From positions 682,001 to 746,000 of the forward strand of contig NZ_QUNO01000003.1 of NCBI RefSeq assembly GCF_003387475.1: a stretch of 64,000 bases of DNA. The letters run 5' to 3'. Source of the stretch: Kutzneria buriramensis. Its GTDB lineage: Bacteria; Actinomycetota; Actinomycetes; Mycobacteriales; Pseudonocardiaceae. This document shows, piece by piece, positions 8,220 to 17,640 of this stretch (position 1 is its first letter; each line of letters opens with the position of its first letter). The position numbers and the translations under genes are program-made. The notes beneath the pieces are model-generated. The model ran no database searches and had not been told where the DNA came from. It was given only the letters and a program-made list of their open reading frames with translations.

Positions 8220-9281
8220 CTACCGCCCCTCGAGGGACTTCACGTTGTTGCCGAAGGTCCAGCTCTTCGAGCCGTCCCAGTTGATCGACCACGTCATCAG
8301 GCCCTTGATCCCGCTGACGCTCTTGTACGCCTGCGAGACCAGCCCGGTGGACATGTAGCCGCCGCCGGCGCCGGCCTGCGCCGGCAGGCCGGGAACCTGC
8401 TTGTCGTAGGGCACCTTGATCGTCGTGCCCTGCACCACCAGGCCGTTGTTGAGGCACTGGGTCTGCACGGTGAAGCCCTGCACGGTGCCGGCCTGGTACG
8501 AGTCGCCCTTGCAGCCGTACATGCTGCCGTTGTAGTACTGCATGTTCAGCCACCACAGCCGGCCGTTGTCCGCGTACTTCTTGATGATCGGCAGGTACGC
8601 GCCCCAGATCGAGCCGTAGGTGATGCTGCCGCCGGTGACGTAGGCGGTCTCCGGCGCCATCGTCAGGCCGAAGTTGGACGGCATCTTGGCCAGGATGCCG
8701 TCGATGATGCGGATCAGGTTGGACTGCGAGGCCGACAGCGTCTTGATGTTGCCGCTGTCGGTGAGGCCGGTCTCGATGTCGATGTCGATGCCGTCGAAGT
8801 TGTAGGCCTTGAGGATCGGCACGATCGTGCTGACGAACTTGTCGGCCACCGTGGACGAGCTCAGGTCGATGCCGGCGGCCGCGCCGCCGATGGACATCAG
8901 GATGGTCGCGCCGGCGGCCTTGGCCGCGCAGTTGTCGGCCGGCGTGCCGACCTTCACGTTCGCGTCCATGCCGTCCTGCCACAGCGCCGTGCCGTCCGAG
9001 CGGATCACCGGGAAGGCCTCGTTGATGACGTTGTAGCCGTGCTGCGCGATCCGGCTGTCGGTGACCGGTATCCAGCCCAGGCCCGGGTGCACGCCGTTGA
9101 CGGCGCCGTCCCAGTTCTCCCAGTAGCCCTGGAGCACCTTGCCCGCGGGCCGTGATTTGACGGCGCAGGTGTCCGCTTGCGGCGCGGCAGGGTTCGCCTG
9201 TGCGGACGCCAGACCGAGCGCCGGAACGGTTAGCGCGGCGGCAAGGACTGCCGTCAGGGTCCGCGATATCCGACCGAACAT
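8220..9281 (-). CDS. Secreted chitinase, glycoside hydrolase family 18
   Basis: 353 residues. A Sec signal peptide (about residues 1-29, ending ASAQA) precedes a single GH18 barrel with the catalytic motif DGIDIDIE (residues 163-170, E170 the acid). There is no carbohydrate-binding or fibronectin domain, so it is a compact enzyme hydrolysing chitin outside the cell. ATG 9281 has the ribosome binding site GGGAGC. Upstream lies TGGTCTAGACCA (9347-9358), which matches the core of the DasR operator, so expression is probably repressed by a DasR-type GntR regulator and released by glucosamine phosphates. It is inserted, with two other accessory genes, between nrnA and dinF. Confidence 0.93.
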   Translation of the reverse strand: MFGRISRTLTAVLAAALTVPALGLASAQANPAAPQADTCAVKSRPAGKVLQGYWENWDGAVNGVHPGLGWIPVTDSRIAQHGYNVINEAFPVIRSDGTALWQDGMDANVKVGTPADNCAAKAAGATILMSIGGAAAGIDLSSSTVADKFVSTIVPILKAYNFDGIDIDIETGLTDSGNIKTLSASQSNLIRIIDGILAKMPSNFGLTMAPETAYVTGGSITYGSIWGAYLPIIKKYADNGRLWWLNMQYYNGSMYGCKGDSYQAGTVQGFTVQTQCLNNGLVVQGTTIKVPYDKQVPGLPAQAGAGGGYMSTGLVSQAYKSVSGIKGLMTWSINWDGSKSWTFGNNVKSLEGR

Positions 9282-9346
9282 GGCCAGCTCCCATCGTCGA
9301 AGGACGGCGGCGGCCGGATCTCCGACGATACCGCCGCCCCTCAAGG

Positions 9347-9358
9347 TGGTCTAGACCA
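9347..9358 (-). promoter_or_regulatory. DasR-type operator (dre) of the chitinase gene
   Basis: TGGTCTAGACCA is a perfect 12-bp palindrome equal to the core of the published Streptomyces dre consensus. It lies 66 bases before the chitinase start and overlaps a possible -35; a TATCGT -10 (9325-9330) lies 17 bases downstream of the TAGACC within it. Confidence 0.8.
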
Positions 9359-9380
9359 GATCGGCGCATTTACCGGAAAC

Positions 9381-9433
9381 GCCACATGCGCTTCCTATGT
9401 GGCATCAGATGACACATAGGAAGCGCATGTGGC
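9381..9433 (-). terminator. Long perfect hairpin after nrnA
   Basis: A 21-bp perfect stem (GCCACATGCGCTTCCTATGTG at 9381-9401, complement at 9413-9433) with an 11-base loop, 17 bases past the nrnA stop. It probably ends the nusA-infB-rbfA-nrnA transcript and insulates the chitinase promoter. Confidence 0.8.
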
Positions 9434-9450
9434 AGAAAAGGCGGGCGGTG

Positions 9451-10437
9451 CTAGTGGGCGGGGGTAGCCTCGGCGAGGGCGGCGCGGATGCCGGCGACGA
9501 CCTCCTCGGCGGTGCCGTGGCCGGTGAAGCCGGCGGCCAGGCGGTGACCGCCGCCGCCGAACCGCACGGCCACCGACCGCACGTCCAGCCGCCCGACGGC
9601 CCGCAGCGAGACGGTCCACTCCCCGGACGGGGTTTCCTTCAGGACTGCGGCGACTTCGGCCTCCGAGGTCGACCGCACGACGTCGATGACGCTCTCGACC
9701 TCCTCCGCCCGCACCCCGGCGGCGTCGGCCCGACGCACGACGGCGTGCACGAAACCCAGCCCCTGAGCGGCATCCGGCTCCAGCTGGGCGGCCGACAGCA
9801 CCGAGGCGAGCATGCCCAGCCAGGCGAACGGGTGGCTGTCCATCAGGCCGCGGATCAGGCCGGCGCCGTCCACGCCGGCCTCCAGCAGCCGGGCGGCCAG
9901 CCGGTGCGTTTCCGGCTTGGCGAAACGGAAGGACACGGTGTCGGTGGCGATGCCGGCGTACAGGCAGCGGGCGATCGGCTCGTCGATCTCGACGGCGAGC
10001 TCGTCCAGCAGCCGGGCCACGATCACGGCGGTGGCCTCGGCGCGGTCGTCGACCAGGTTGTGGCTGCCGTAGCGGGTGTTCGACACGTGATGGTCGACGA
10101 CGAGCGAGACGTCGGCGGTGGCCACCCGGTCGCCGAGCGGGCCGAGCCGGTCCACGCTGCCGGTGTCCAGGGCCACCAGCACCGGCACTACGGCCGGCAC
10201 CTCGGCGGCGGGCACGAAGAGGCCCTCGGAATCCAGTACCCGCAACGACTCCGGCACCGCGGACGGCGCGCCGAAGGACACGCGGACGGTCGCGCCGCGC
10301 CGCCGCAGCGCCAGGCCCAGGGCCAGCGCGCTGCCCAACGCGTCGGCGTCGGGATTGACGTGGGCCAGCAGCGTGACGTCGGCCGCCGCGCCCAGCAGGG
10401 CGGCGGCGGCCGTGACATCAACCTCGGGTGCGGTCAC
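9451..10437 (-). CDS. nrnA: DHH-family phosphoesterase, NrnA-like
   Basis: 328 residues. DHH motifs: HVNPDADALGS (about 26-36), VALDTG near residue 90 and VVDHHVSN near 115; the DHHA1 domain ends in RFGGGGHRLAAGF. Family members degrade short oligoribonucleotides, pAp or the linear products of c-di-AMP. The start is GTG 10437. It is the last gene of the rimP-nusA-infB-rbfA-nrnA series and is followed by a long hairpin (9381-9433). The gap to rbfA is 15 bases, consistent with co-transcription. Confidence 0.92.
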   Translation of the reverse strand: MTAPEVDVTAAAALLGAAADVTLLAHVNPDADALGSALALGLALRRRGATVRVSFGAPSAVPESLRVLDSEGLFVPAAEVPAVVPVLVALDTGSVDRLGPLGDRVATADVSLVVDHHVSNTRYGSHNLVDDRAEATAVIVARLLDELAVEIDEPIARCLYAGIATDTVSFRFAKPETHRLAARLLEAGVDGAGLIRGLMDSHPFAWLGMLASVLSAAQLEPDAAQGLGFVHAVVRRADAAGVRAEEVESVIDVVRSTSEAEVAAVLKETPSGEWTVSLRAVGRLDVRSVAVRFGGGGHRLAAGFTGHGTAEEVVAGIRAALAEATPAH

Positions 10438-10452
10438 ACCCGAACGCTACCG

Positions 10453-10905
10453 TCACTCCGAGTCCGACTCCTCCTCGCGGGGAGCCTTGTACGGGTCGGC
10501 CTCGCCGGCCGGCTGCGCGCCGGAGGCCAGCTGCGCCACCTCGGCGTCCGACTCGCGGGCCTTGGCCAGCAGCTCCTCGATCCGCTTGGAGTCGGTCGGG
10601 ACGGTGTCGGCGACGAAGGCCAGCGTGGGCGTGAACCGCACGCCGGTCTGCTGCCCCACCATGGTCCGCAGCACACCGGTCGCGCTGGTCAGCGCGGCGG
10701 TGACGCCGGCGTGGTCGGGAGCGGACTCCAGGTTGTCGCCGAGCACGGTGTAGTACACGGTCGCGTCGTGCAGGTCGGGGGTGACCCGGGCGTCGGTGAT
10801 GGTGACCCGGGCCAGCCGGGGGTCCTTCACCTCGTGTTCCAGCGCGGACGCCACGATCTGGGCGATCCGCTTGGCGAGCCTGCGGGCGCGGGCCTGATCG
10901 GCCAC
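10453..10905 (-). CDS. rbfA: Ribosome-binding factor A
   Basis: 150 residues. It assists late maturation of 16S rRNA and the 30S subunit. Seen: [25 protein letters not shown], a KH-type fold with [12 protein letters not shown], and [10 protein letters not shown] near the end, plus an acidic C-terminal tail. The start is GTG 10905: GAGGAGGAGC lies six to twelve bases upstream, inside the possible ATG start at 10920, which therefore is probably not used. It sits between the DUF503 gene and nrnA. Confidence 0.95.
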   Translation of the reverse strand: MADQARARRLAKRIAQIVASALEHEVKDPRLARVTITDARVTPDLHDATVYYTVLGDNLESAPDHAGVTAALTSATGVLRTMVGQQTGVRFTPTLAFVADTVPTDSKRIEELLAKARESDAEVAQLASGAQPAGEADPYKAPREEESDSE

Positions 10906-10935
10906 GGCGCTCCTCCTCATGAGTAGTGACAGGTA

Positions 10936-11232
10936 CTAGTCGTCCTCGGGGCCGAGCAGCCGCTGCCGCGCGGACAGGACCTGGAGCTCGGGCCGGGAGG
11001 ACACCAGCCGCTCGCACGCGTCGAGCACGTCCCGGACGTGCTCCGCGTCGGCGGCGACCACCGACACCCCGACCAGGGCGCGGCGGTGCAGGTCGAGATG
11101 ACCGGCCTCGGCGACCGAGACCTCGTACTTGCGTCGGATCTCGGCCAGCACCGGCCGGACCACGGAACGCTTCTCCTTCAGCGAGTGGACGTCGCCCAGC
11201 AGCACGTCCAACTCGAGGGCACCGACGAACAT
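10936..11232 (-). CDS. DUF503 (YlxP-like) protein
   Basis: 98 residues, matching DUF503 length. MFVGALELDVLLGDVHSLKEKRSVVRPVLAEIRRKYEVSVAE is the family signature. The function is unknown; a link to ribosome assembly is inferred from its constant place between infB and rbfA. Starts at 11232, 11238 or 11244 are all in frame; 11232 fits the family N-terminus best, though no strong ribosome binding site is present. A hairpin (11258-11284) separates it from infB. Confidence 0.88.
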   Translation of the reverse strand: MFVGALELDVLLGDVHSLKEKRSVVRPVLAEIRRKYEVSVAEAGHLDLHRRALVGVSVVAADAEHVRDVLDACERLVSSRPELQVLSARQRLLGPEDD

Positions 11233-11257
11233 GGGCATCACCATGGGCGGACGCCCA

Positions 11258-11284
11258 GCGGGGCCGGCCGAGAGCCGGCCCCGC
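11258..11284 (-). terminator. Hairpin between infB and DUF503 gene
   Basis: A perfect 11-bp stem (GCGGGGCCGGC and complement) with a 5-base loop, 13 bases after the infB stop. There is no T-run; it is a terminator or mRNA-processing hairpin that could lower expression of the downstream genes. Confidence 0.65.
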
Positions 11285-11297
11285 GGGCGCCACTTGT

Positions 11298-14200
11298 TCA
11301 GTTGCGGGGCTTCTCCCGCATCTCGTACGTCTCGACGGTGTCGCCGACCCGCAGGTCGCCGTAGTTGCCGAGGGTGAGACCGCACTCGAAGCCCTCGCGG
11401 ACCTCGGTCACGTCGTCCTTGAAGCGACGCAGCGAGGTGAGGGTCAGGCTCTCCTGGATCACGACGTTGTCGCGGATCAGGCGCGCCTTCGAGTTGCGCT
11501 TGAGCTCGCCGGACATCACCAGGCAGCCCGCGATCGTGCCGACCTTGGAGGACTTGAAGACGTCGCGCACCTCGGCCCGGCCGAGCTGCACCTCCTCGTA
11601 CTCCGGCTTGAGCAAGCCCTTGAGGGCCTGCTCGATCTCGTCGATCGCCTGGTAGATGACCGTGTAGTAGCGGACCTCGACGCCCTCGCGGTTGGCGAGT
11701 TCCGTGGCCCGGCCCTCGGCCCGGACGTTGAAGCCCAGGACGATGGTGTTGTCCGTCGCGGTGGCGAGGTTGATGTCGCTCTCCGTGACACCACCGACGC
11801 CGCGGTGCACCACGTGCAGCTCGACGTCGTCGCCGACCTCGATGTTCATCAACGCGGACTCCAGCGCCTCGACGGTGCCGGAGTTGTCGCCCTTGATGAC
11901 CAGGTTGAGCTGGCTGGTCTCCTTCAGCGCGGCGTCCAGGTCCTCCAGGCTGACGCGCTTGCGGCGGGACGCGTTGAGGGCGTTGCGGGTGCGGGCCTGG
12001 CGGCGCTCGGCGATCTGCCGGGCCACCCGGTCCTCGTCCACGACCAGGAAGGTGTCGCCGGCCCCGGGCACCGAGGTCAGACCGATCACCTGCACAGGAC
12101 GGGACGGCATCGCCTCGATGACGTCCTCGTTGTGCTCGTCGACCATGCGCCGGACGCGCCCGTAGGCGTCGCCGGCGACGATCGAGTCGCCCACCCGCAG
12201 CGTGCCGCGCTGCACCAGCACCGTGGCCACCGGGCCGCGACCGCGGTCCAGGTGCGCCTCGATCGCGACGCCCTGGGCCTCCATGTTCGGGTTGGCCCGC
12301 AGGTCGAGCGCGGCGTCCGCGGTCAGCAGGATCGCCTCCAGCAGCTGGTCGATGTGCAGACCCTGCTTGGCCGAGATGTCGACGAACATGGTGTCGCCGC
12401 CGTACTCCTCGGCCACCAGGTTGTACTCGGTCAGCTGCTGGCGGATCTTCTGCGGGTTCGCGCCTTCCTTGTCGATCTTGTTCACCGCGACCACGATCGG
12501 CGCGCCGGCCGCCTGGGCGTGGTTGATCGCCTCCACCGTCTGCGGCATCACGCCGTCGTCAGCGGCGACGACGATGACCGCGATGTCGGTGGAGTTGGCG
12601 CCACGGGCACGCATGGCGGTGAACGCCTCGTGACCCGGGGTGTCGATGAAGGTGATCAGCCGCGGCTTGCCCTCCAGCGAGGTCTCGACCTGGTAGGCGC
12701 CGATGTGCTGGGTGATGCCGCCGGCCTCGCCCTCGTGCACGTTCGCCTTGCGGATCGTGTCCAGCAGTCGGGTCTTACCGTGGTCGACGTGACCCATGAC
12801 GGTCACCACCGGCGGCCGGATCACGAGGTCGTCCTCGCCACCGGCGTCCTCGCCGTAGGTGATGTCGAAGGTCTCCAGCAGCTCGCGGTCCTCCTCCTCG
12901 GGGGAGACCACGTTGACCACGTAGTTCATCTCCGAGCCCAGGAGCTCCAGGATCTCGTCGGAGACGGACTGGGTCGCGGTGACCATCTCACCGAGGTGGA
13001 ACAGCACCTGCACCAACGCCGCCGGGTTCGCGTTGATCTTCTCCGCGAAGTCGGTCAGCGACGCGCCGCGCGGCAGCCGGATGGCCTCGCCGTTGCCCTT
13101 GGGCAGACGGACGCCGCCGACGCTGGGCGCCTGCATGTTGTCGAACTCTTGGCGCTTCTGGCGCTTCGACTTGCGACCACGGCGCGCGGGACCACCGGGA
13201 CGGCCGAACGCACCCGCGGCGCCGCCGCGACCGCCGGGACCACCCGGACGACCGCCGCCACCGCGGAAGCCGCCGCCACCACCGGCCGGAGCGCCGGCAC
13301 CGCCGCCGCCACCACCCGGACGGAAGCCACCGCCACCGCCGCCACCGCCGCCGGGACGGAAGCCACCGCCACCGCCGCCGCCCCCACCGGGACCGCCACG
13401 GAAACCGCCGCCACCGCCGCCGCCACCAGGGCCGCCACGGAAACCGCCACCGCCGCCGCCCCCACCGGGACCGCCACGGAAGCCACCGCCACCGCCGCCC
13501 CCACCGGGACCGCGGCCGCCGCCACCACCGGGACCGCCGGAGCGGCCGCCACCACCGGCCGGCCGGGCCGGTCGGGGCGGCATCATGCCCGGGTTGGGCC
13601 GAGGCGGCATGTTGCCCGGGGTCGGGCGGGGACCGCGATCGCCGCCGCGGTCGCCGGACGGACGGTCGCCGCGCGGGGCGCGGTCGGGCCGGCCGTCACC
13701 GGGACGCGGCCGGTCGCCGCCGCCCTGGGCGGGCGGGCCCGGACGGGGCCCGCTGGGACGCGGCGCGGGCGCGTTGGAGCCCACGCCGAAGGGGTTGTTG
13801 CCGGGACGCGGCGCGCGCGGGCCGGGCTTGGGGCCCTGCTGGCGCGGCGGCACCGTGGCGCCGCCGTCCTGCTGCGGCTGCTGCCGGGGGCCGGGACGCG
13901 GGCCGGGACGGTTGCCCTGGCCCTGGGACTGCGGCCGGGACGGCGCCTGCTGACCGGCCGACGCGGCGGCCGGGGCCTGCTGCGACGGCTGGGGACGCTG
14001 CTGCTGCGGCGCCGGCGCGGGGGCCGGGCTGGACAGCTGCGGCTGCGTAGGCGGCTTCGGAGCCTGCGGAGCCGGGGCCTGGGCGGTCTCGGCCGGAGCG
14101 GCCGCCGCGGCGGCCGGGGTCTCCGCCGGCTTGGGGCTGGGGCGCGGACCCGGACGCGGGCCGGGCATGGGGGGACGCTGGCCGGGGGCGCCGGCCGGCT

Positions 14201-14480
14201 TGGGGGCGGATCCGCCCTGCGGCGCGGAACCGGTCGCGGCGGGCTCCGGAGCGGGCTTCGCCGCCGGCGGTCCCGGACGCGGGCCGGGCTTCGGGGCGCC
14301 GCCCCTGGGCTTGGCGCCGCCCTTCTCGTAGGCGTCCCGCAGCCGTCGGGCCACCGGGGCCTCGACCGTGGAGGACGCGGACTTCACGTACTCGCCCTGT
14401 TCGGCGAGCTTGTTGAGCACTTCCTTGCTCGTGACGCCGAGCTCCTTCGCGAGCTCGTGCACTCGGGCCTTGCCTGCCAC
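11298..14480 (-). CDS. infB: Translation initiation factor IF-2
   Basis: 1060 residues. IF-2 is the GTPase that brings initiator tRNA to the 30S subunit. An N-terminal IF2_N segment ([15 protein letters not shown]) is followed by a very long Pro/Ala/Gln-rich then Gly-rich disordered region to about residue 430, then a basic [10 protein letters not shown] element. The G domain has GHVDHGKT (about 560), DTPGHE (about 610) and NKID (about 664); domains II-IV complete a normal C-terminus. The Gly-rich tract holds at least four near-identical 13-residue units ([13 protein letters not shown]). The start is GTG 14480 behind GAGGAGA. The large antisense frame over it is a codon-bias shadow. Confidence 0.97.
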   Translation of the reverse strand: MAGKARVHELAKELGVTSKEVLNKLAEQGEYVKSASSTVEAPVARRLRDAYEKGGAKPRGGAPKPGPRPGPPAAKPAPEPAATGSAPQGGSAPKPAGAPGQRPPMPGPRPGPRPSPKPAETPAAAAAAPAETAQAPAPQAPKPPTQPQLSSPAPAPAPQQQRPQPSQQAPAAASAGQQAPSRPQSQGQGNRPGPRPGPRQQPQQDGGATVPPRQQGPKPGPRAPRPGNNPFGVGSNAPAPRPSGPRPGPPAQGGGDRPRPGDGRPDRAPRGDRPSGDRGGDRGPRPTPGNMPPRPNPGMMPPRPARPAGGGGRSGGPGGGGGRGPGGGGGGGGFRGGPGGGGGGGGFRGGPGGGGGGGGFRGGPGGGGGGGGGFRPGGGGGGGGGFRPGGGGGGAGAPAGGGGGFRGGGGRPGGPGGRGGAAGAFGRPGGPARRGRKSKRQKRQEFDNMQAPSVGGVRLPKGNGEAIRLPRGASLTDFAEKINANPAALVQVLFHLGEMVTATQSVSDEILELLGSEMNYVVNVVSPEEEDRELLETFDITYGEDAGGEDDLVIRPPVVTVMGHVDHGKTRLLDTIRKANVHEGEAGGITQHIGAYQVETSLEGKPRLITFIDTPGHEAFTAMRARGANSTDIAVIVVAADDGVMPQTVEAINHAQAAGAPIVVAVNKIDKEGANPQKIRQQLTEYNLVAEEYGGDTMFVDISAKQGLHIDQLLEAILLTADAALDLRANPNMEAQGVAIEAHLDRGRGPVATVLVQRGTLRVGDSIVAGDAYGRVRRMVDEHNEDVIEAMPSRPVQVIGLTSVPGAGDTFLVVDEDRVARQIAERRQARTRNALNASRRKRVSLEDLDAALKETSQLNLVIKGDNSGTVEALESALMNIEVGDDVELHVVHRGVGGVTESDINLATATDNTIVLGFNVRAEGRATELANREGVEVRYYTVIYQAIDEIEQALKGLLKPEYEEVQLGRAEVRDVFKSSKVGTIAGCLVMSGELKRNSKARLIRDNVVIQESLTLTSLRRFKDDVTEVREGFECGLTLGNYGDLRVGDTVETYEMREKPRN

Positions 14481-14593
14481 TGCTCTCCTCGTCTAGGGAG
14501 GCCGGCGGCAACAGCCCGCTCGACCTCGTCCTATCGTCGCGCGATCATGTCTTCAGCTTCACGGCTGACTCATGACGGGTCGACCTGCTTCCT

Positions 14594-14917
14594 CTACTCA
14601 TCCGCCGCAGGGGGCTCCTGCGACGTCTTCCCCAGCTGCACCGACTCGACGTGAGCGGTCAGGACCGCGAGATCGAGCGGCCCCTGGACCCGGAGGGCCC
14701 GCGGGAACGCCCGACGTCGCTCGGCGGCACGCAGGCACGCCGGATCGGGATGCAACCACGCGCCCCGGCCGGGCAGCCTGCGCCTCGGGTCCGGGACCAC
14801 GGTCTCGTCCCTGACCACCGCGCGCAGCAGCTCGGAGTCCGACGCCCTGGCGCGGCATCCCACACACGTCCGGACGGGGCCGGTGGTCAGGGGTGCCGGT
14901 TCTTGACGACGAACCAC
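14594..14917 (-). CDS. ylxR: YlxR-family protein (DUF448)
   Basis: 107 residues. Signature RTCVGCRARA (about 16-25) and GRGAWLHPDPACLRAAERRRAF. YlxR is a small RNA-binding-type fold found between nusA and infB in most Gram-positives; a nucleoid or transcription regulatory role has been suggested in Bacillus. The start is GTG 14917. It follows nusA by 22 bases. The 113-base gap to infB shows no other feature. Confidence 0.92.
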   Translation of the reverse strand: MVRRQEPAPLTTGPVRTCVGCRARASDSELLRAVVRDETVVPDPRRRLPGRGAWLHPDPACLRAAERRRAFPRALRVQGPLDLAVLTAHVESVQLGKTSQEPPAADE

Positions 14918-14939
14918 CGAAGATTCTATCCCCTCGGGC

Positions 14940-15953
14940 TCACTCTGCCGAACCGGATACCGGACCGGTCGGCGCGACCACCTCGGCGTCGCTGCGGATG
15001 TCGATGCGCCAGCCGGTCAGCCGGGCCGCGAGCCGGGCGTTCTGGCCCTCCTTGCCGATGGCCAGGGAGAGCTGGAAGTCCGGCACCACCACGCGCGCCG
15101 TCTTGGCCCGCTCGTCGAGCACCCGCACGGACACAACCTTGGCCGGGGACAAGGCATTCCCGACGAAGGTGGCCGAGTCCTCGGAGAAGTCGATGATGTC
15201 GATCTTCTCGCCGGCCAGCTCGCTCATCACGTTGCGCACGCGCGCGCCCATCGGGCCGATGCAGGCGCCCTTGGCGTTCACGCCGGCCACCGTGGACCGC
15301 ACCGCGATCTTGGAACGGTGACCCGCCTCACGTGCCACCGCCGGGATCTCCACGGTGCCGTCGGCGATCTCGGGCACCTCCAGCGCGAACAGCCGGCGCA
15401 CCAGGTTCGGGTGGGTGCGGGACAGCGTGATCTGCGGGCCGCGGGCGCCCCGGGACACGCCGACCACGTAGCACTTGATCCGCTCGCCGTGCTCGTAGCG
15501 CTCGCCGGGCACCTGCTCGGCCGGCGGCAGCACGCCCTCGGTGTCACCCACCTGGACCACCACCATGCCGCGCGAGTTGGCGCGGGCGTCGCGCTGCACG
15601 ACGCCGGCGATGATCTCGCCCTCCTTGGCCGCGAACTCGCCGAAGGTGCGCTCGTGCTCGGCGTCGCGCAGGCGCTGGAGGATGACCTGGCGGGCGGTGG
15701 TGGCGGCGATGCGGCCGAACCCCTCGGGGGTGTCGTCCCACTCCTCGTTGACCACGCCGTCCGGGCCGATGTCCTGGGCCAGCACGCGGACCACGCCGGT
15801 CTTGCGGTCGATGTCCACCCGGGCGTGCGCGATGTGGCCGTCGGTGTGCTTGTACGCCGTCAGCAGCGCGGTCTCGATGGCCTCGATGACGGTCTCGAAG
15901 GGGATGTCCTTGTCCCGTTCGATCGCCCGGAGGGCGGCGATGTCGACGTTCAT
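14940..15953 (-). CDS. nusA: Transcription termination/antitermination factor NusA
   Basis: 337 residues, the short actinobacterial form. The N-terminal RNA-polymerase-binding domain ([20 protein letters not shown]) is followed by an S1 domain ([11 protein letters not shown]) and two KH domains ([14 protein letters not shown] and [21 protein letters not shown]). It lacks the acidic C-terminal repeats of E. coli NusA, as expected. Its ATG overlaps the rimP stop (ATGA), so it is translated with rimP. It regulates pausing, termination and antitermination. Confidence 0.97.
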   Translation of the reverse strand: MNVDIAALRAIERDKDIPFETVIEAIETALLTAYKHTDGHIAHARVDIDRKTGVVRVLAQDIGPDGVVNEEWDDTPEGFGRIAATTARQVILQRLRDAEHERTFGEFAAKEGEIIAGVVQRDARANSRGMVVVQVGDTEGVLPPAEQVPGERYEHGERIKCYVVGVSRGARGPQITLSRTHPNLVRRLFALEVPEIADGTVEIPAVAREAGHRSKIAVRSTVAGVNAKGACIGPMGARVRNVMSELAGEKIDIIDFSEDSATFVGNALSPAKVVSVRVLDERAKTARVVVPDFQLSLAIGKEGQNARLAARLTGWRIDIRSDAEVVAPTGPVSGSAE

Positions 15954-16471
15954 TCGGACTCCTCCTGACAGCCGCGCTCCAACAGCGCCAACTCCTCGAC
16001 CGGCGGCTGCCGGAACTCCACTTCCACCACGGCCCGCTCCACGGACCCGTGGGCGACCTCCCGCAGCTGGCCGGCGACCAGCAGCTGGACGGTCTCGTCG
16101 GTGACCCGGCCGACCCGGCCGAGGAACTCGTCCCCGTCGGTCTGGCGCACCTTGACCAGCCGGAACTTCGCGCGCCGCCAGTGGCGGGGCGCGGTCAGCG
16201 GCCGGTCCAGGCCGGGCGAGGTCACCTCGAGCGTGTACGGGCCCGCGAGCACGTGGTCGTGCTCGTCGAGCGCGGCGGCCACGACGCGGCTGGCCTCGGC
16301 GATCTCGTCGAGGCCGACGCCCTCCTCGCCGTCGACGACCACCTTGACCAGTCGGCGACGCCCAGCCTGCTGCACGTCGAGCAGCTCGAGATCGAAGCCG
16401 ATCGCCGAGACGGCCTCCCGGACGACCGGTTCGAGCTGCGCGGTTATCTCCCCGCGCGGCGCGCTGGACAC
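15950..16471 (-). CDS. rimP: Ribosome maturation factor RimP
   Basis: 173 residues. Seen: [52 protein letters not shown] and [21 protein letters not shown], all diagnostic for RimP, with a C-terminal SH3-like domain (GRVGRV). It is required for 30S maturation. The start is GTG 16471 with GGGGAGTGAG upstream. It is the first gene of the nusA-infB operon; the operon promoter should lie in 16472-16637, a region it shares with the divergent lipoprotein gene. Confidence 0.95.
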   Translation of the reverse strand: MSSAPRGEITAQLEPVVREAVSAIGFDLELLDVQQAGRRRLVKVVVDGEEGVGLDEIAEASRVVAAALDEHDHVLAGPYTLEVTSPGLDRPLTAPRHWRRAKFRLVKVRQTDGDEFLGRVGRVTDETVQLLVAGQLREVAHGSVERAVVEVEFRQPPVEELALLERGCQEESE

Positions 16472-16527
16472 GTTCTCACTCCCCTGCGTCGCAGTTCCTG
16501 CCTGCCGCCACGCGGACGTGACGACAT

Positions 16528-16552
16528 CGACCGGCGATAGCGTCGCCGGTCG
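16528..16552. promoter_or_regulatory. Inverted repeat upstream of rimP
   Basis: CGACCGGCGA-tagcg-TCGCCGGTCG, a perfect 10-bp inverted repeat in the divergent promoter region of rimP and the lipoprotein gene. It could be an operator or a leader hairpin of the nusA operon. Confidence 0.5.
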
Positions 16553-16637
16553 TGGTCGCCAAGCGTATCTCGTCACTGAGCCGTCCAGACGCACGTGGAC
16601 CGGAGTGGGTCGGGTGTTGCTGGCAAGATGACTCACC

Positions 16638-17123
16638 GTGACCCCTCTGCTCGGCCGCCGGGCCCTGTTGCGGCTCGCCGCGCTCGCGGCCGTCGCCGCG
16701 CCGGCCGTCGCCGCGTGCACCACGCAGCCGCCCGCCCCGCCGCCACCGGACCCGCTGGCAGCGCTCGCGGACGCCGCCGCCGCGGACGCCGCGACCGCCC
16801 GCGGGCTGGTCGCCGCGTACCCCGCGCTGGCGGCCAAGTTCCAGCTCGTCGCCACCAACCGGGAGGCGCAGGCCGTCGCGCTGCGCAAGGAGATCGACCG
16901 CGCCACACCGCCGCCGTCGACCTCCGCGTCGACCACGCCGTCGAGCCCGCCGCAGGGCAAGACCTACCCGGATCAGGCCGCCGCCGTCGCCGGCCTGACG
17001 GCCTCGCTGGGATCCGCCGTGGAGCAGGCCACCCGGGTGGCGCTGAACGCGCCCGGCTACCGCGCCGGGCTGGTCGGCTCCGTCGTCGCCGGCTGCGCGT
17101 GCCTGAAGGAGCTGCTGTCGTGA
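16638..17123 (+). CDS. Putative lipoprotein, DUF4439-gene partner
   Basis: 161 residues. An RRALLRLAALAAVAAP signal with a twin-arginine look leads to a lipobox-like PAVAAC (Cys near residue 27), so it is probably exported and lipidated. The rest is Ala-rich helical sequence interrupted by a Pro/Ser/Thr linker (about residues 90-105); a CACLKELL segment lies near the C-terminus. No known enzymatic motif is visible. The start is GTG 16638. It is coupled (GTGA) to the ferritin-like DUF4439 gene that follows, a pairing common in actinomycetes. Confidence 0.8.
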   Translation: MTPLLGRRALLRLAALAAVAAPAVAACTTQPPAPPPPDPLAALADAAAADAATARGLVAAYPALAAKFQLVATNREAQAVALRKEIDRATPPPSTSASTTPSSPPQGKTYPDQAAAVAGLTASLGSAVEQATRVALNAPGYRAGLVGSVVAGCACLKELLS

Positions 17124-17569
17124 CCTCCCCCGTGCCGACCGAGACCGTCGACGCCCTCCAACGAGCGCTGGCCGCCGAGCACGCCGCGATCTGGGCGTAC
17201 GGGCTGGCCGGCGCCTACCTGCCGGCCGCCTCCGACGCCGCGCTGACCAAGGGCGCCGAGGCCCACACCGTCCGCCGGGACGCGGTGACCGCCACCCTCC
17301 AGAAGGCCGGCGCGACGCCGAAGCCGGCCGAGCCCGGCTACAGCGTGCCGCAGCCGCTGACCAACGCCTCGTCGGCGTTCGTGCTGCTGGTGGCGGCCGA
17401 GACCGACGTGGTGTCGGCGTGGCGGTCGGTGCTCGAGTACACGGCGGACGCCGGGATCCGGAAGACGGCGCTGGCCGCCCTCACCGACGGCGCCGTGCGG
17501 GCCATGACCTGGCGGCAGTCCGGCGGCCAGACCCCGGCGACGCCCCCGCTCCCCGGCCAGCCCGCCTGA
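17120..17569 (+). CDS. Ferritin-like DUF4439 protein
   Basis: 149 residues, four-helix ferritin-like. Seen: LQRALAAEHAAIWAYGLAGAYL (helix 1 with AEH, a potential metal-ligand pair), AEAHTVRRD (helix 2) and AETDVVSAWRSVLEYTADAGIRKTAL (helix 3). This is the DUF4439 pattern; metal binding and function are unproven. It has no signal peptide. It is translated with the preceding lipoprotein via a GTGA overlap and is followed by a 25-bp hairpin repeat. Confidence 0.85.
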   Translation: MTSPVPTETVDALQRALAAEHAAIWAYGLAGAYLPAASDAALTKGAEAHTVRRDAVTATLQKAGATPKPAEPGYSVPQPLTNASSAFVLLVAAETDVVSAWRSVLEYTADAGIRKTALAALTDGAVRAMTWRQSGGQTPATPPLPGQPA

Positions 17570-17574
17570 CCCGT

Positions 17575-17637
17575 CCAATGCAGGGAAGGACGCCTTACCC
17601 GCATTGGACGCAGGTAAGGCGTCCTTCCCTGCATTGG
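17575..17637. repeat. Dispersed hairpin repeat, copy B
   Basis: A perfect 25-bp stem: the left arm at 17575-17599 starts CCAATGCAGGGAAGGACG and the right arm is at 17613-17637, with a 13-base loop. It shares GGAAGGACGCCTT and the GCA(T/G)T centre with the copy at 28722. It sits between convergent genes, probably a two-way terminator. Confidence 0.9.
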
Positions 17638-17640
17638 GGG

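Noticed and set aside
10906-10920. ATG 10920 as rbfA start
   Set aside because: The sequence GAGGAGGAGC lies inside the extra codons and is ideally spaced for GTG 10905.
13210-13560. Regularly spaced DNA repeats resembling a CRISPR array
   Set aside because: They are in-frame Gly-codon repeats inside infB with no spacers.
10926-14654. 1242-codon plus-strand open frame
   Set aside because: It is antisense to infB, and its composition is the complement of GC-rich codons; infB is unmistakable on the other strand.
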